From Phaseolus vulgaris (lineage: Eukaryota > Streptophyta > Magnoliopsida > Fabales > Fabaceae): a stretch of 64,000 nt of DNA. Shown here one piece after another: positions 22,515-34,083 of this stretch; the first letter of the stretch is position 1, and the number at the start of each line of letters is the position of its first letter. Position numbers and translations under genes: made by a program. Below the pieces are notes generated by a model. That model had not been told where the DNA came from. It saw nothing but the letters and a program-made list of their open reading frames with translations, and ran no database searches. The DNA is taken from the NCBI RefSeq assembly GCF_000499845.2, contig NC_023750.2:11845285-11909284 (forward strand), written 5' to 3'.

Positions 22515-23785
22515 CTACGTATGAATTCCTTTGAAAGAAAACCTATCGGCCAAGGAAGAATTCAACAAAGTGAACCCCTGCCGAGAGTACGAAAGAAAAA
22601 CCTCTCGGCCAAGAGAGTTCGAAAGAAACCTCTTGGCCAAGGAAGAATTCACCAAAGTGAATCCCTGCCGAGAGTACGAAAGAAAAACCTCTCGGCCAAG
22701 AGAGTTCGAAAGAAACCTCTCGGCCAAGGAAGAATTCACCCAAATGAATCCCTGCCGGGAGTACGAAAGAAAAACCTATTGGCATCTCGACCAAGAGAGT
22801 TCGAAAGAAAACCTCTCGGCCAAGGAAGAATTCACCCAAGTGAATCCCTGCCGGGAGTACGAAAGAAAAACCTCTCGGCCTCTCGGCCAAGAGAGTTCGA
22901 AAGAAAACCTCTCGGCCAAGGAAGAATTCACCCAAGTGAATCCCTGCCGAGAGTACGAAAGAAAAACCTCTCGGCCAAGGAAGAATTCCCCCAAGTGAAT
23001 CCCTGCCGAGAGTACGAAAGAAAAACCTCTCGGCCAAGAGAGTTCAAAAGAAACCTCTCGGCCAAGGAAGAATTCACCCAAGTGAATCCCTGCCGGGAGT
23101 ACGAAAGAAAAACCTCTCGGCCTCTCAGCCAAGAGAGTTCGAAAGAAAACCTCTCGGCCAAGGAAGAATTCACCCAAGTGAAGTACGAAAGAAAAACCTC
23201 TCGGCCAAGAGAGTTCAAAAGAAAGTCTCTCGGCCAAGGAAGAATTCACCCAAGTGAATCCTTGTCGAGAGTGCGAAAGAAAAACCTTTCGGCTAAGAGA
23301 GTTCGAAAGAAAACCTCTCGACCAAGGAAGAATTCACCCAAGTGAATCTCTGTCCAGGGTATGAAAGAAAAACCTATCGGCCAAGAGAGTTCGAAAGAAA
23401 ACCTCTAGGCCAAAGAAGAATTCACCCAAGTGAATCCCTGCCGAGAGTACGAAAGAAAAACCTCTCGGCCAAGAGAGTTCGAAAGAAACCTCTCGCCCAA
23501 GGAAGAATTCACCCAAGTGAATCCCTGCCGAGAGTACGAAAGAGAAACCTCTCGGCCTCTCGGCCAAGAGAGTTCGAAAGAAAACCTCTCGGCCAAGGAA
23601 GAATTCACCCAAGTGAATCCTTACCGGGAGTACGAAAGAAAAACCTCTCGGCCAAGAGAGCTCGAAAGAAAACCTCTCGGCCAAGGAAGAATTCACCCAA
23701 GTGAATCCCTGCCGAGATTACGAAAGAAAAACCTCTCGGCCTCTCGGACAAGAGAGTTCGAAAGAAAACCTCTCGGTCAAAGATT
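22515..23785 (+). repeat. Minisatellite array in the 3' untranslated region
   Basis: About 14 imperfect units of roughly 80-100 bp. Each contains GGCCAAGGAAGAATTCAC, then GTGAATCCCTGCCGAGAGTA, then CGAAAGAAAAACCTCTCGG. Some units carry an extra CCTCTCGG step. The unit itself is built from two related half-units (CGAAAGAAA…CCTCTCGGCCAAG). Long frames stay open on both strands (for example 22521-23345) because the unit lacks stops. Hypervariable tandem repeats in the 3' region are known for Tat/Ogre-type elements. Confidence 0.95.
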
Positions 23786-23940
23786 ACATCTAGCGTACAT
23801 CTTTCACCACTACATGTACACGTGCCTCGAGGTCAAGTCACCACACTCGACATCCAGCAACAAAGCAATTACAAACACACTCGGCCTGCGAACACTCACG
23901 AAAATTTGACTCTACGTTACGTTTAAACCAACTCACTCGA

Positions 23941-23954
23941 GCCTGAGGGGCATA
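23941..23954 (+). promoter_or_regulatory. Polypurine tract
   Basis: GCCTGAGGGGCATA immediately before the 3' LTR. This is where plus-strand DNA synthesis would be primed. Confidence 0.6.
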
Positions 23955-24338
23955 TGTACTACCGGATGGCCGAAAGGCCGACCAGACGATAAAGCCGACT
24001 AGACAACAAGATGCAAAGCTAAACACGTAATTAGGTATAAACAAGCCAACTTAGGTGATAAGCACGGTTAAGGCACAATTGGGCCTTCGTTTGGACCCTA
24101 AAGCTGGCCCATAACAGCCATAGCCCATCTAGAGCAGTATAAATAGCAGAAGAGGCACAACACTCAAGGTAACTATTCACTCCCTACTCTTCTGGTACCT
24201 AGCTCTCGGACTGACTTGATCGTCAGAGTGTGTTCGCAGGTACTCTCCCATCGTGTCCAGAATCAAAGGCGATCCAGCCGAAAGAAAACTAACCGAAAGA
24301 CCGAAAAAACGAGAAGATTGCAACAAGAGATAGGAACA
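23955..24338 (+). repeat. 3' LTR
   Basis: Starts TGTACTACC and ends AGGAACA, 384 bp, and is followed by the TGTTA duplication. It has the same TATA box as the 5' LTR, at 24138-24144. Confidence 0.92.
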
Positions 24339-24343
24339 TGTTA

Positions 24344-25800
24344 TTTTATTTTACTATTTAAATAAGTAGGATGAAAAAATTTCAAATCTCAAAACTTCCC
24401 GTGAAAATTAGTTAAAGTTAGAGTAAAAGTAAGTTTAGAAAACAAATAATTTCTATAATTATTAATTTTTAAATTTTCTTAAATTTCAAAATCATCTCTA
24501 AATATTTTATATTAATTATAACTTAATTATTAATTAATTTTTGTCATTCACAATTTAGTTTCTAAATTTTGGTCATTAACAATTTAGTCTCTAAATTTTT
24601 TAATAAATAAAATTTAGTTCCTAACTAAATTCTTAATATTTACCAGTTGATCCTTGGTCAATTAAAAACTAATTAACCATTTTAGTAAATTTTTATTATT
24701 TTTTAAAACAGTTGGTCTTATAGGAACTTTATGAATATTTTGATTAAAAATATTATTCTGACTCGAAACCTCTGACTTGGGCCAGTGATCGGTTTGCTAA
24801 GTCAGTTCACATTAAACGAAATATGTGTATAATAGAGTTTGATTTGTTCATTCCATCTCATTTGAATTTATGAGCTGTTGAAGTAGTCAATTTGTATTGG
24901 TTATTTTTCTTTCAATATTCATATAAATTTAGAGAGTTGTTGAGAGAAACTAAAAATCAATTCGAGAGTCAGATAGCAATTCAAATTAAAAAAAACTTTA
25001 TCATTATTTATTATAAAACATCAGAAATAAAAAATGTAGTCAAAGACTTTCATTAACCCTGCCTTAGAATATTGAGACAAAAGTCCTACTATAAAAATAA
25101 TCCAAATAAAGATATCACAATAATTTATATAAAGTGAAACAATATTACTTCCTCTATTTTTTAATAATAGTAATTTCTTAATTTTTTTCTTTCTATTTTT
25201 AGTATACTTTTAGGTTAATTAAAATTTTAATTTATTGTTTGAATGTGGACATCACCTCTTTTCTGTTATTACAATTGATTTTTCTCTTTCTATGTTGATT
25301 AAATTAAAACTATAATGAAAAAAAAATTATATTATCGTATGATAAATATAAGGAAATATTTTTTTATTAAATTGTTGATAATCAGAAAAAGAAAAAAGTA
25401 ATCGAGTATTTCAAATAATAAATATTTATACAACCACTCTAATAATTAACGGTTTATTTGTACTTATTTTTTTTATTAAGATACGTATATTATTTTCTGT
25501 ATTGATCTCATTTATTTTAAAAATAAACAGTTTTCATTAAATTTTAATATAAGTAAATTTAGTCTTCTTTTAAAATAATTTATTTCGTTCAAAAATACTT
25601 ATTCTAAAAACACTTATTTTAAGTTTAAATAAACTCCATGCACAAATATAATTTTTAAAAAAAAAGACACCGTGGAACCTAAAATAACTCAATTATTATT
25701 CTTATTCTTATTGAAACAGCAAGTACAAATCATATGAGTACCAGCTAGAAATTGATCAGAAACAACTAAAATCTAAACAAAAAGACAAGGTAAAGAAAAT
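24344..25800. other. AT-rich intergenic DNA downstream of the dirigent gene
   Basis: No gene, tRNA or clear repeat recognised. It separates the deletion-derivative element from the 3' end of the dirigent gene; I could not pick a convincing polyadenylation signal. Confidence 0.5.
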
Positions 25801-25835
25801 AAAACTGTGAGAAGACAAAGCAAAGCATGGAAGAA

Positions 25836-26405
25836 TCAGTAATGGAAAACATAGATGTTGTACTCAGTGGTAGCATCACCAGTTTTGGGGTCAAAGTAGT
25901 AGGTCTTTGCCTTAGCATACCCTGTAGCAAACTTGAAAACCCCACTTCCACCAATCACAGGCAACTCTTTGGCTTCTTCATAGGCCACGTTCCTCCCCAC
26001 GATAGTTATGGCGCTCCCGTTGTACTTCCCTTCCGACAAGGCAAAGTTCATCACCATGAGCAGAGTAACCTGCGACTGCGACGTCAGGGCGTAGATTCCT
26101 TCGGATCTTCCCACCACCTTGGAGCTCAGTTCGGGTCCCAGGGTCAAGGCGTTGTCCGTCACGGTGACGGAGCCGAAGGAGGTGGTGGTGTTGTACTTGG
26201 GAAGTGGCTCGATGATCTGTACGGCTGTGGCGTTGGAGCCGCTTATGATGTCGTGCCAGTAGAATCTGAAGTGGCTTAGGGTTTGTTTCTTGTTGAGGCC
26301 TAGGGATTTGGGATCCACTGTGCCCACGAAGCCAGTGTCCTCTGCTTTGATGGTGGTGAGGGTGAAAGAGAGAAGGAACAGCGTGAGGAGCAGTTGGGTG
26401 GCCAT
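25836..26405 (-). CDS. Dirigent protein, secreted
   Basis: Dirigent proteins guide stereoselective coupling of phenoxy radicals (lignans, and pterocarpans in some legumes) in the cell wall or secretory path. The 189-residue product starts MATQLLLTLFLLSFTL, a clear signal peptide probably cut near residue 21 (KA/ED). Family landmarks follow in order: FYWHDIISG (about 49-57), GPELSSKVVGRSEGIYA, LLMVMNFALSEGKYNGSA, IVGRN, ELPVIGGSGVFKFATGYA, and a C-terminal EYNIYVFHY. N-glycosylation sites are at NAT, NTT and NGS. Length is normal for the family. The ATG at 26405 is preferred over one 48 codons upstream because the signal peptide begins here and a TATA box lies about 80 bp upstream. No intron is visible, as usual. 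The substrate cannot be deduced. Confidence 0.95.
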   Translation of the reverse strand: MATQLLLTLFLLSFTLTTIKAEDTGFVGTVDPKSLGLNKKQTLSHFRFYWHDIISGSNATAVQIIEPLPKYNTTTSFGSVTVTDNALTLGPELSSKVVGRSEGIYALTSQSQVTLLMVMNFALSEGKYNGSAITIVGRNVAYEEAKELPVIGGSGVFKFATGYAKAKTYYFDPKTGDATTEYNIYVFHY

Positions 26406-26483
26406 GGTGGTGATGGTGGTTTGATTAAGGTTGTTGGTTCTGTGATGGAAGTGTAATTGAATGATAAGAGTTTGCAGAGAAGG

Positions 26484-26495
26484 AATATATATAAA
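26484..26495 (-). promoter_or_regulatory. TATA box of the dirigent gene
   Basis: The minus strand reads TTTATATATATT about 80 bp upstream of the chosen ATG, giving an expected 5' UTR of roughly 50 bases. Confidence 0.6.
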
Positions 26496-26549
26496 AAGAA
26501 GTGGAAGGTGGCACCCAAGTAAGATGAAGTAGGTGTAGATTCTGGACAT

Positions 26550-28122
26550 TTTCTAAGTTCTCCATAAGAAATAATTTTATTAGGAGCCAAAATTACTGGA
26601 TAATTATTTATGAATTATTTAAAGTAATTTATATTCAAACCTTGAATTTCAGATTATCATGTAAACTAAATCATAAAACTTAGGATACACACATGTATAT
26701 ATGTATTTTATTTTTTAGTTAATTTTAGAGTAGTCTATCTTGATAATATGTGATAGAAGGTTGATACATGTGCAATGTACAAAAATATTTAAAGTGTATA
26801 TAATATATTATTTTACTGTTTAATGTCTAATAAAAGAAAAATACACGGACAAATATTTTTAATATATGGGATGAATGTTTGAGTTTTAAAAGGTGTCTGT
26901 GTATTATTTTTCCTATGAGATAAAATTTAATAAAACCTTGTTTTACGCGGATTATTAAAATACAATTTTAATTTTGATTGAAAAAACATCTAAGATGTTA
27001 CGAATCAACTGAATCATTCAACAAGTAATATTTTGGTGTCTCATGCAATGAGGATAGAAAAAAATAATAGGGAGAAAAATATGTGTAAATAAAGTATGTA
27101 AGAAAAGTAGGCGAAGTCAATAGTCACATCAAATGTTGTTATGGTCTAACAAAAGTTCTAATAAGTCTTAACCAAGTTAATTATGATAGATTCTCTAATT
27201 TATTATATTATAATATTAAATAGATTTTTATATAATTTAAATAAAATTTGTCGTCTCTCACTTTGTAATCTTTTTATTTTTAAAAATAATTAATTTTTAC
27301 TTTTAAAAAAAATATTTTACTTTTTAGATAACTAATTTTTAAATTGACTATTTAAAAATATTTATTTTAAATTTAAATAAATTGACTCAATATTATCGTA
27401 GTTTTAAATTAATCATTAAATATCATAATTTGGTGATGATATTCATAAATGATAACTTGTAGTATTCAATCTGAAAAAAATGAGTCTAATATAATAAAAG
27501 AAAGTTAAAAGTTAGTTGGGAAATAATATACTAGTTCATCATATTATGAAAACTTACAGGGTCAGCACAGACACAAAAAAAATACATAAATATCATCAGG
27601 TCACATAAATTAAAATTGTTTGTCATTATTTTAATGTTCAGGTCAACAGATTTGACTGTACCTACTACGAGTTAGCTAGCCATGTTACATTAACAAAATT
27701 CTAAATTGGATAATTTCGAACTTAAATTTTTTTATTAGGTTAACTCATTTATATATCATATTAGTTTATTAGTACATCAACGCGCTTAATATGAATTTTA
27801 TAATATATCCTGTTTGGTAAAAAAATCAAAATTGATGCTAAAACATCCCGTTTGATTTCATCAATTACGAGAATACGAGAAAAACAAATATATGTATGGA
27901 AGGTTCAAATGTTTTTTACAGTCTCTCGTCTAATTATAAATTTAAAAAAGTTCTTTATTCGTTTAAATTATTTTAAAAAAATTAGATTAAGGTTTTAAAT
28001 TATATTTAATATATAAATTAGAATTTTAATTATTTAATTAATTTTTATAAAAAAATTCTATTACCTTTTAATTTAAAGATAATAGAGATTCAAAAAATCT
28101 GAATTAATCTGTTTTTGAGTTA
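26550..28122. other. AT-rich intergenic DNA upstream of the dirigent gene
   Basis: No gene or named repeat seen. The first few hundred bases would hold the dirigent promoter. Confidence 0.5.
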
Positions 28123-28487
28123 TGTAACATTCCAGGAAATGAACATTACATCATATATTATTAATTCACATGCAAATACACCTATTTACAAAAGAATGAA
28201 TAAAAAAAAATCTTATTGCTATAATTCTTTCAGAATTTTTTTATGCACCTGTACATAAATATGATTGTGTACATAGTAATATTATAGTAATATTATCGTA
28301 ATTTATATACAAATAAACCCATGTAAGAATAAAATATGGAAATGAATTTTAACATACAAAAATAAAAAATAAACAATCAATTTGATTAGTGATAGTTGCT
28401 TTCAAATTAAAATGATTTCAGCGTAGATATGTTTAACGGATGATAGTATAATTATGATCAATACCTGAAGTCGTTTTCCAACAAATT

Positions 28488-28795
28488 CAATAGTGATATC
28501 AGTAAATCAGTGTTCAGAATCTATCTGCAAACAAGAAAGTTTAGCAATAACAATAAAGATAAAAAAAGGGTTGAGATTGTTTAACAAAAAATATATAAGA
28601 GATTAAAGCAACAAATAAAAGCGGTTGATCTCTAAATTCTTCAATAGTGATATCAGTAAATCAGTGTTCAAAATCTATCTGCAAGCAAAAAAAGTTAGCA
28701 ATAACAATAAAGATAAAAAAAAGGTTGAGATTGTTTAACAAAAAATATATAAGAGATTAAAGCAACAAATAAAAGCGGTTGATCTCTAAGTTCTT
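28488..28795. repeat. 154-bp tandem duplication
   Basis: CAATAGTGATATCAGTAAATC begins at 28488 and again at 28642. Both copies run through ATAACAATAAAGATAAA to AAAAGCGGTTGATCTCTAA with only a few differences. Confidence 0.9.
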
Positions 28796-28904
28796 CCACC
28801 ATTGAATTCTTCATAGGTTCTCAAAATATTAGACAATTCTCAATCCTCAAACAGAATTAAACCATATTGAACATGCATCGCATCTACTGGGTTAATTAGT
28901 ACCT

Positions 28905-29170
28905 ACTTTCTATTACAAAGTGGATTTTAAGCCTAACTCAACCCATAGTGACAGCTCGTGCGTGGGACAACATATTATGGGTGGTCCGATAACGGGTGGC
29001 ACGATAGGCCCAACAAACACTCGCTAGGATATGCTTTAAATGACTCTGGTAGCATATTACAAAATGGACTTTAAGCCTAATTCAACCCCATAAAACCGGC
29101 TCATGGGGTGAGGTTTGCACCCACTTATATACAATGAAATATTCTCATCTCTAGTCAATGTGGGATCTCC
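28905..29170. repeat. Legume-like dispersed module
   Basis: Contains TAAGCCTAACTCAACCC and a second copy TAAGCCTAATTCAACCCC, then GGGGTGAGGTTTGCACCCAC, and ends ATGTGGGATCTCCAACA. I recognise this kind of module from legume genomic DNA but cannot give it a family name. It is missing from copy 1 of the host repeat, which suggests it inserted later. Confidence 0.5.
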
Positions 29171-30700
29171 AACAGAACAATGCGAACTAATTAAGAAACC
29201 AAAGTTTAAGATAAGGAAGACTTTCAATCATGCATTCAAGTACAACCTCTCACAAAAACCAGTTTTTCAAGAGATTAAAATATTAAAAAATTGCTGTAAA
29301 AAATTGAAAAACAAAACTTTTATTGATCAAACCCTCAGAAATCAATTGGGAATCACAAAGGAATCAACCGAAAAGGTTTATCCTTCCATGCAAAGACAAA
29401 AATATAAAGATAAACAATGAAGAAAAATAAACAAAGGAAACAACTTTGCACTCAGAGATATTGGCTTCTTCTGTGTGTTTCTATGACTCTCCTTAAATAG
29501 GCATGCTCCATGCAACCTCCTCCACATGTTGGAGGCACCACTTTTAAAAGAGAAGATAGTGGAGAAAATCTAGCTCCAACTTAGGTGGAGAAAATCTCTC
29601 CATCTTTGCATTGAATCCTCTCAAATATTTTCTTCTATTTTGATTCAAATGAGAAAATTGGACTTTTGCATATTTGGCCTATCTCAAAGGTAGACACTTC
29701 CTTCAGAACATTTACTCTAAAAACACAAAATTAACAAAAATGATAGTTAAGGCCCAATTAAATACAATATGAATCTTAATTAAAAAAATGAACTTATTTA
29801 TTATTATAGTCCAATAATCTATGATTAAAACTATTGAGTGTGAATAAAATTATGCTCATAAATCAATAATTCATAATTAATGCAGTTTTTTTTTTCCACT
29901 AAAAAATAGTCATACAAAAAATTAAATATCAATTATATAGACCACACATGAGTCTATTTACAATCAAAATCATTGGATTTCATTTCAATCTAAAGTATTT
30001 TTGTTTCATTTCAATCACATTGACTCCAGATAGATCCATTTGCAACACAATACCTTGATTTTCTTTCAATCCCGAGTACTTTGATTTCATTTCAATCATA
30101 TTGATTGCATATGGATCTATTATCTTCTTCAAGACTCATTAAGTATGCCCCTACCTTAAACTAACATCCGGTCCAATATTGAAGACTTAAATTTACACAC
30201 GAATCTAAGAGAAAGGATCAAGGTAAGTTCAAATATTCTATATCGACTGTCTATAGCGGGTCTTGGTGTGTTTGAACTCTCTCACAAGCTTCTCACCACC
30301 TGATATCATAGTCCATGTGACTTAGATCATTTGTGAAACTAGAGAATCTCTATTAAAACATCGGTTTTTCATACTTAATGTAGCAATACAAACTTCTCAT
30401 ATATTATCTCAAATGTATGACATCAAGTTCATACAAGCTTTCATCATTCACATAAAATACATATAATTCACGTACAATACATATCATTCACATACAATGG
30501 ATATCAATCAGTCATATATTATTTAATATTTCTGAAATCAATTACACATATATCTCAATTTCATACACCTTCCATCATTCACACCAATCTATATAATTTA
30601 AAAATTGCATGGTTCAATTGATCATATATCATTTAAGTTCTTTTTCATATCAATTAGACATATATCTCAATTTCATACATATTGCATCATTTCATACATA

Positions 30701-31869
30701 AAACTTTTGTTCCTCTTTTGACTTGCATGTATGTCTTTTATTGCACACATGTGAACCCAATAGATTAATTTCTTTTAGTCTACACTATAGTGATATGTTC
30801 TGATTTGTAAATTATTTTTTTTAGCAGAACTTTTCTAACTTTATATAATTTTAGATTCTTTTTTAGAAGTACAAAAACAGAGATAAGGTAATTGGAGATT
30901 TATCAAATTAGACTCAAATTTGTATTCTTACTATACAATGTAGATATATGTTTGGAAACATCCAATTTTGTCCTTTTTGTGTCATACTTACACATGTAAT
31001 ATGAATAATTTAAATTAATAATCTTTTTCTTTACACTAATGCTAACTCAAAAATATATTTTTTTGTCTCTGTTATTTAAATTATAAAATAAATCAAAACA
31101 TTTTGATAATTTAAATAAAAATGAATCAATTTATAATTAGTTTTAATATAGAAAATAAATTGAAATCTTTTAATTAAAAGTAAATTAAAACTCTTTTATA
31201 ATTTAATTCAAAAGGTTTTTGTTAGGATATTTTAGTTAATATTGAATCAATAGTTTGTTTCTTTTCATTTTTATGTCCTATACATTTTAGACCATTTATT
31301 TAAATATTTTATTCACACTTTTTTATTAAGAATTTTTTCTTTTTTCTTTTTTTTCCTTCGTCTTCTCAACCAGTAAATGACACATATTTCGCATACACTC
31401 TTTCCTTTCTTCTGCAGTTTAACTATGCTTCTAATTGATTGCCCATTGCTTCTCATTTCTTCTCATCTCTTCTATCAAAACTCACAAAATACCAACTCTC
31501 TACAAAATTACTCAATCAAATTTCCTTTATATCACTATCAATTACCTTGTGTTGCTTCTTCCACTTTCCTCATCGAAGTTGATGAACTAACACCATTCAC
31601 TTTCAAGATTGAAAAGAAAAATATAAGTAGTAAATTGGAAGATCATCAAGGATCGTAAGATCCTATAAATTTTATAAAAAAGTATATACACACATAAATT
31701 ATATCTCACTCAAAATTCATAATTAAGAGAAAATAATTAGGTGTAAACACCACATTCTAGTTATATAGGAGTAATTTATTTCCTAGTTACAAAACAGTAA
31801 CAAAATACAAATATATCTAAACCAAATAATTTTGTTAGTAAAATTCATATTCAACTTCATCATTTTCAT
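30701..31869. other. AT-rich intergenic DNA, no gene seen
   Basis: A 93-codon plus-strand frame at 31377-31658 has a hydrophobic start but no motif I recognise and no gene context, so it is not called. Confidence 0.5.
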
Positions 31870-33249
31870 CCTTCACCATTCAAATCAATCATGTGTAAAT
31901 CATGACAACGTAATGTTTCATCCTCCTCAACTTCTCCTGGAACCAAGTTTTCATCCAAATCAAATGCATAATTATGCTCATGCTCATCTTCCATAATCCA
32001 CTCTTCATCGAATGATTAATATTAATTTGAGTTGGTTTTCTTGTTTGCTTCTTCTTAGCTGATTTTGAATTAGCTATAACAAAAGCAACATCATTCATTG
32101 TGTTTTATTTTAGCCTATTGCTTCTCTTTTTTGTGGACCTAAACAAATGCAAAGACAAATATGATCAAGAAGTAGTGGACTAGCAGACTACTAATTTTAT
32201 TCTAGAGATATATTTTAACATTAACTTATCATCTCAAAGAAAATCTAATTACACTCACATCCGAATGAGCTACATGTCAAACTCAATACACCAGTGACAA
32301 ATTTTTAAAACCAAAATATTTTACTCATGTTTTGAAATCATCAATTTGAACAAAAATTATAGTTTGTTCATCCCCATATTCTACCATCCTAGTTATACAT
32401 TCCACTAAACATTGTTTCACTTCCAAATATGCTTTAAATTTGGGACAATAATGCACTGTTGATGGTTAAGAAAATAGTTTGCAGAATGCAAAAGCCTGTG
32501 AATTTGCTTATCTTAGACAATTAACTTTTTTATTGACAACATTGAAAGCCTTTTGTATCTTCTCCTTAGCTTGGTTCATTGACTCAAAAATGAAACCCAT
32601 GGCTAGATTTTGATTTGAATCAACCAATCAAAACACTTCAATTAGAGGCAATGCACCCTTCAAATAAGTTATGATATATATTCTTACAAAAATCCTTATC
32701 TAAAACCACATCTTCAGCTATTTTACCATCATTTGTTTTAACAAACATGCTAGACTTCCATTCATTACTAGTAAACAATCTAATTAAAGCTCCCTTATTC
32801 TCATGAAGTCACCCCAATTTCAAGTAAGATGTAGCAAAGCGAATAATACTTGGTCTTACCAAATCTCTTCCTTTTGTGAAATGTTGTAGTAGAGAAATTA
32901 GACAAGTTCTTGAATAGATAAACGTAACAATTCTTTTTACCTTATGGAATTGTCTCCTCATGAATTGTGACCTTCTTATCATAATCCTCCAACATTAAGT
33001 CAACAAATTTTGCAACACAAGGTTTCCAAAATAGCCTTTTCCTCTTTGCCATCAACATTTGACCAACAACTTTGTAGCTTGTTTCATTATCAGTCACAAC
33101 TTGCACAAATTGTCTTCTCCCACCTCTTCAACAATGTTATCCATGATCTCAAAAGTTTTCTCAACTATTTTAGATATAGTAGATGTATATATGGACCTTA
33201 GAAATATAGTTCCCTTTGGGTTTTTCATCAAGAATTTCATTATTGTCCT
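31870..33249 (-). pseudogene. hAT-type transposase pseudogene
   Basis: Translating the minus strand in pieces gives hAT landmarks in the right order: NPKGTIFLRSI and a DNIVEEVGEDN stretch (the DUF659 region), then KGRDLVRPSIIRFATSYLKL, ENKGALIRLFTSNEWK, SNQNLAMGFIFESMNQAKEK and an acidic C-terminal part with EWIMEDEHEH. The pieces fall in all three frames with many stops, so this is long dead. The upstream part is missing: the LTR at 33250 cuts it. No terminal inverted repeats were found. hAT transposases cut and paste DNA in the nucleus. Confidence 0.85.
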
Positions 33250-34036
33250 TGTTCTTTCTGGTTGACTTCCTCGTCGGTTGACCTTGGTGACAAGCTCTAG
33301 CCCTAGTTTGCCTCTTCTGGAATCTGTTCTACGCTTGGTTGCACTGGAACGCGGTTCCGTTGAAACAGAAGGGGCCCTACCCGTTGATTACACTCTGACG
33401 ATCAAGTGAGTAAGGGCTTACTAGAATTTAAGAAGTATTCAGTTTCAAGCCTTTCCTGGGGTCTCAAACCCCTTTTATAACTTATCAATTATAACAACTT
33501 TCTCTCATGAGAATCTAATCTCAATTGAAAGCATACGTAACAGGAAAACATTCTGTTTATGGGCGCCTCCTCTCGAGGTGCTACAATAGAAATGAATCTT
33601 ATCTCTAATGAGAGCATAAAATAATAATAGAACAACCACCTGCCAACATGGCACCATCTTAGGCACCAACAACAGGGAGATATTCTGCTTGCGTGGGCCC
33701 TCTACTCATGGTGCAACATTATCCTTTACCATGCATGCAACTTAACCATTATGTGCCCTAGAACACACATACTTAGGTTAAAAGAAACATTTACTTGACC
33801 TAGCCACCACATGTACTACACGTACCCCTAGGTTCAAAAATACCATTTACTAGTAGCTTCATACTATACTAACGTATAAAAAAGGTTATTCTAACTACGC
33901 CTTAAGTGGCTTACTGACCAAACTGGGCCCAATTACATGGCCCACTATGTTGGCCCAACAACCAAGCTGACTTGCCTCTACCATGCACCAAGCCCCAACC
34001 ATCGAGCACTAAGCCTTGAGCGCTCTATCTAGTACA
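33250..34036 (-). repeat. 3' LTR of a Tat-type element
   Basis: Starts TGTTCTTTCTGGTTGAC and ends CTAGTACA on the plus strand. It is related to 44301-45078 and 62294-62898. On the minus strand, GGGTGGCTTG then TGTACT repeats the polypurine-to-LTR junction of the large element (GGGGGGCTTG then TGTACC). Confidence 0.8.
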
Positions 34037-34046
34037 CAAGCCACCC
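34037..34046 (-). promoter_or_regulatory. Polypurine tract
   Basis: The minus strand reads GGGTGGCTTG directly before the LTR start TGTACT. Confidence 0.6.
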
Positions 34047-34083
34047 ATGCTTGAGCTGAGCTTGCCTAAGCTAATAGGCTTTT

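Larger units (their letters stand above)
20708..24338 (+). mobile_element. Deletion-derivative Ty3/gypsy element, target duplication TGTTA
   Basis: Two LTRs (20708-21108 and 23955-24338) flank a tRNA-Lys type primer site, a decayed gag, the last part of pol and a long minisatellite. TGTTA is present at 20703-20707 and again at 24339-24343. Protease, RT, RNase H and integrase are missing: gag runs to about 22150 and the pol tail starts about 22160. It still has LTRs, primer site and polypurine tract, so it could once have been mobilised in trans. Confidence 0.93.
28425..29879. repeat. Dispersed repeat, copy 2
   Basis: Collinear with 6815-8640 but without the solo LTR found there. It carries an internal tandem duplication (28488-28795) and an extra module at about 28905-29170. 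It sits inside a del-like LTR, so it is either a later insertion or part of a composite repeat. Confidence 0.7.
28123..30700 (-). repeat. Del-like LTR remnant, interrupted by another repeat
   Basis: It starts TGTAACATTCC. The first part (to about 28424) and the later part (about 29880-30700) match the solo LTR at 19164-20562 in order. Shared blocks include ATAGACCACACATGA, AAGTATGCCCCTACC, AGAGAAAGGATCA and TTTTTCATACTTAATGTA. Between them lies copy 2 of the dispersed repeat. The right end was not found, so the boundary is approximate. Frames inside have no recognisable motifs. Confidence 0.65.

Noticed and set aside
22521..23704. Long plus- and minus-strand frames of up to 274 codons
   Set aside because: They follow the minisatellite unit and stay open in several frames on both strands, which points to repeat structure and not to selection for a protein.
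26406..26549. 48-codon N-terminal extension of the dirigent frame
   Set aside because: It would place the TATA box inside the coding region and put the signal peptide in the middle of the protein.
31377..31658. 93-codon plus-strand frame
   Set aside because: No motif, no upstream promoter signal and biased composition in AT-rich DNA.
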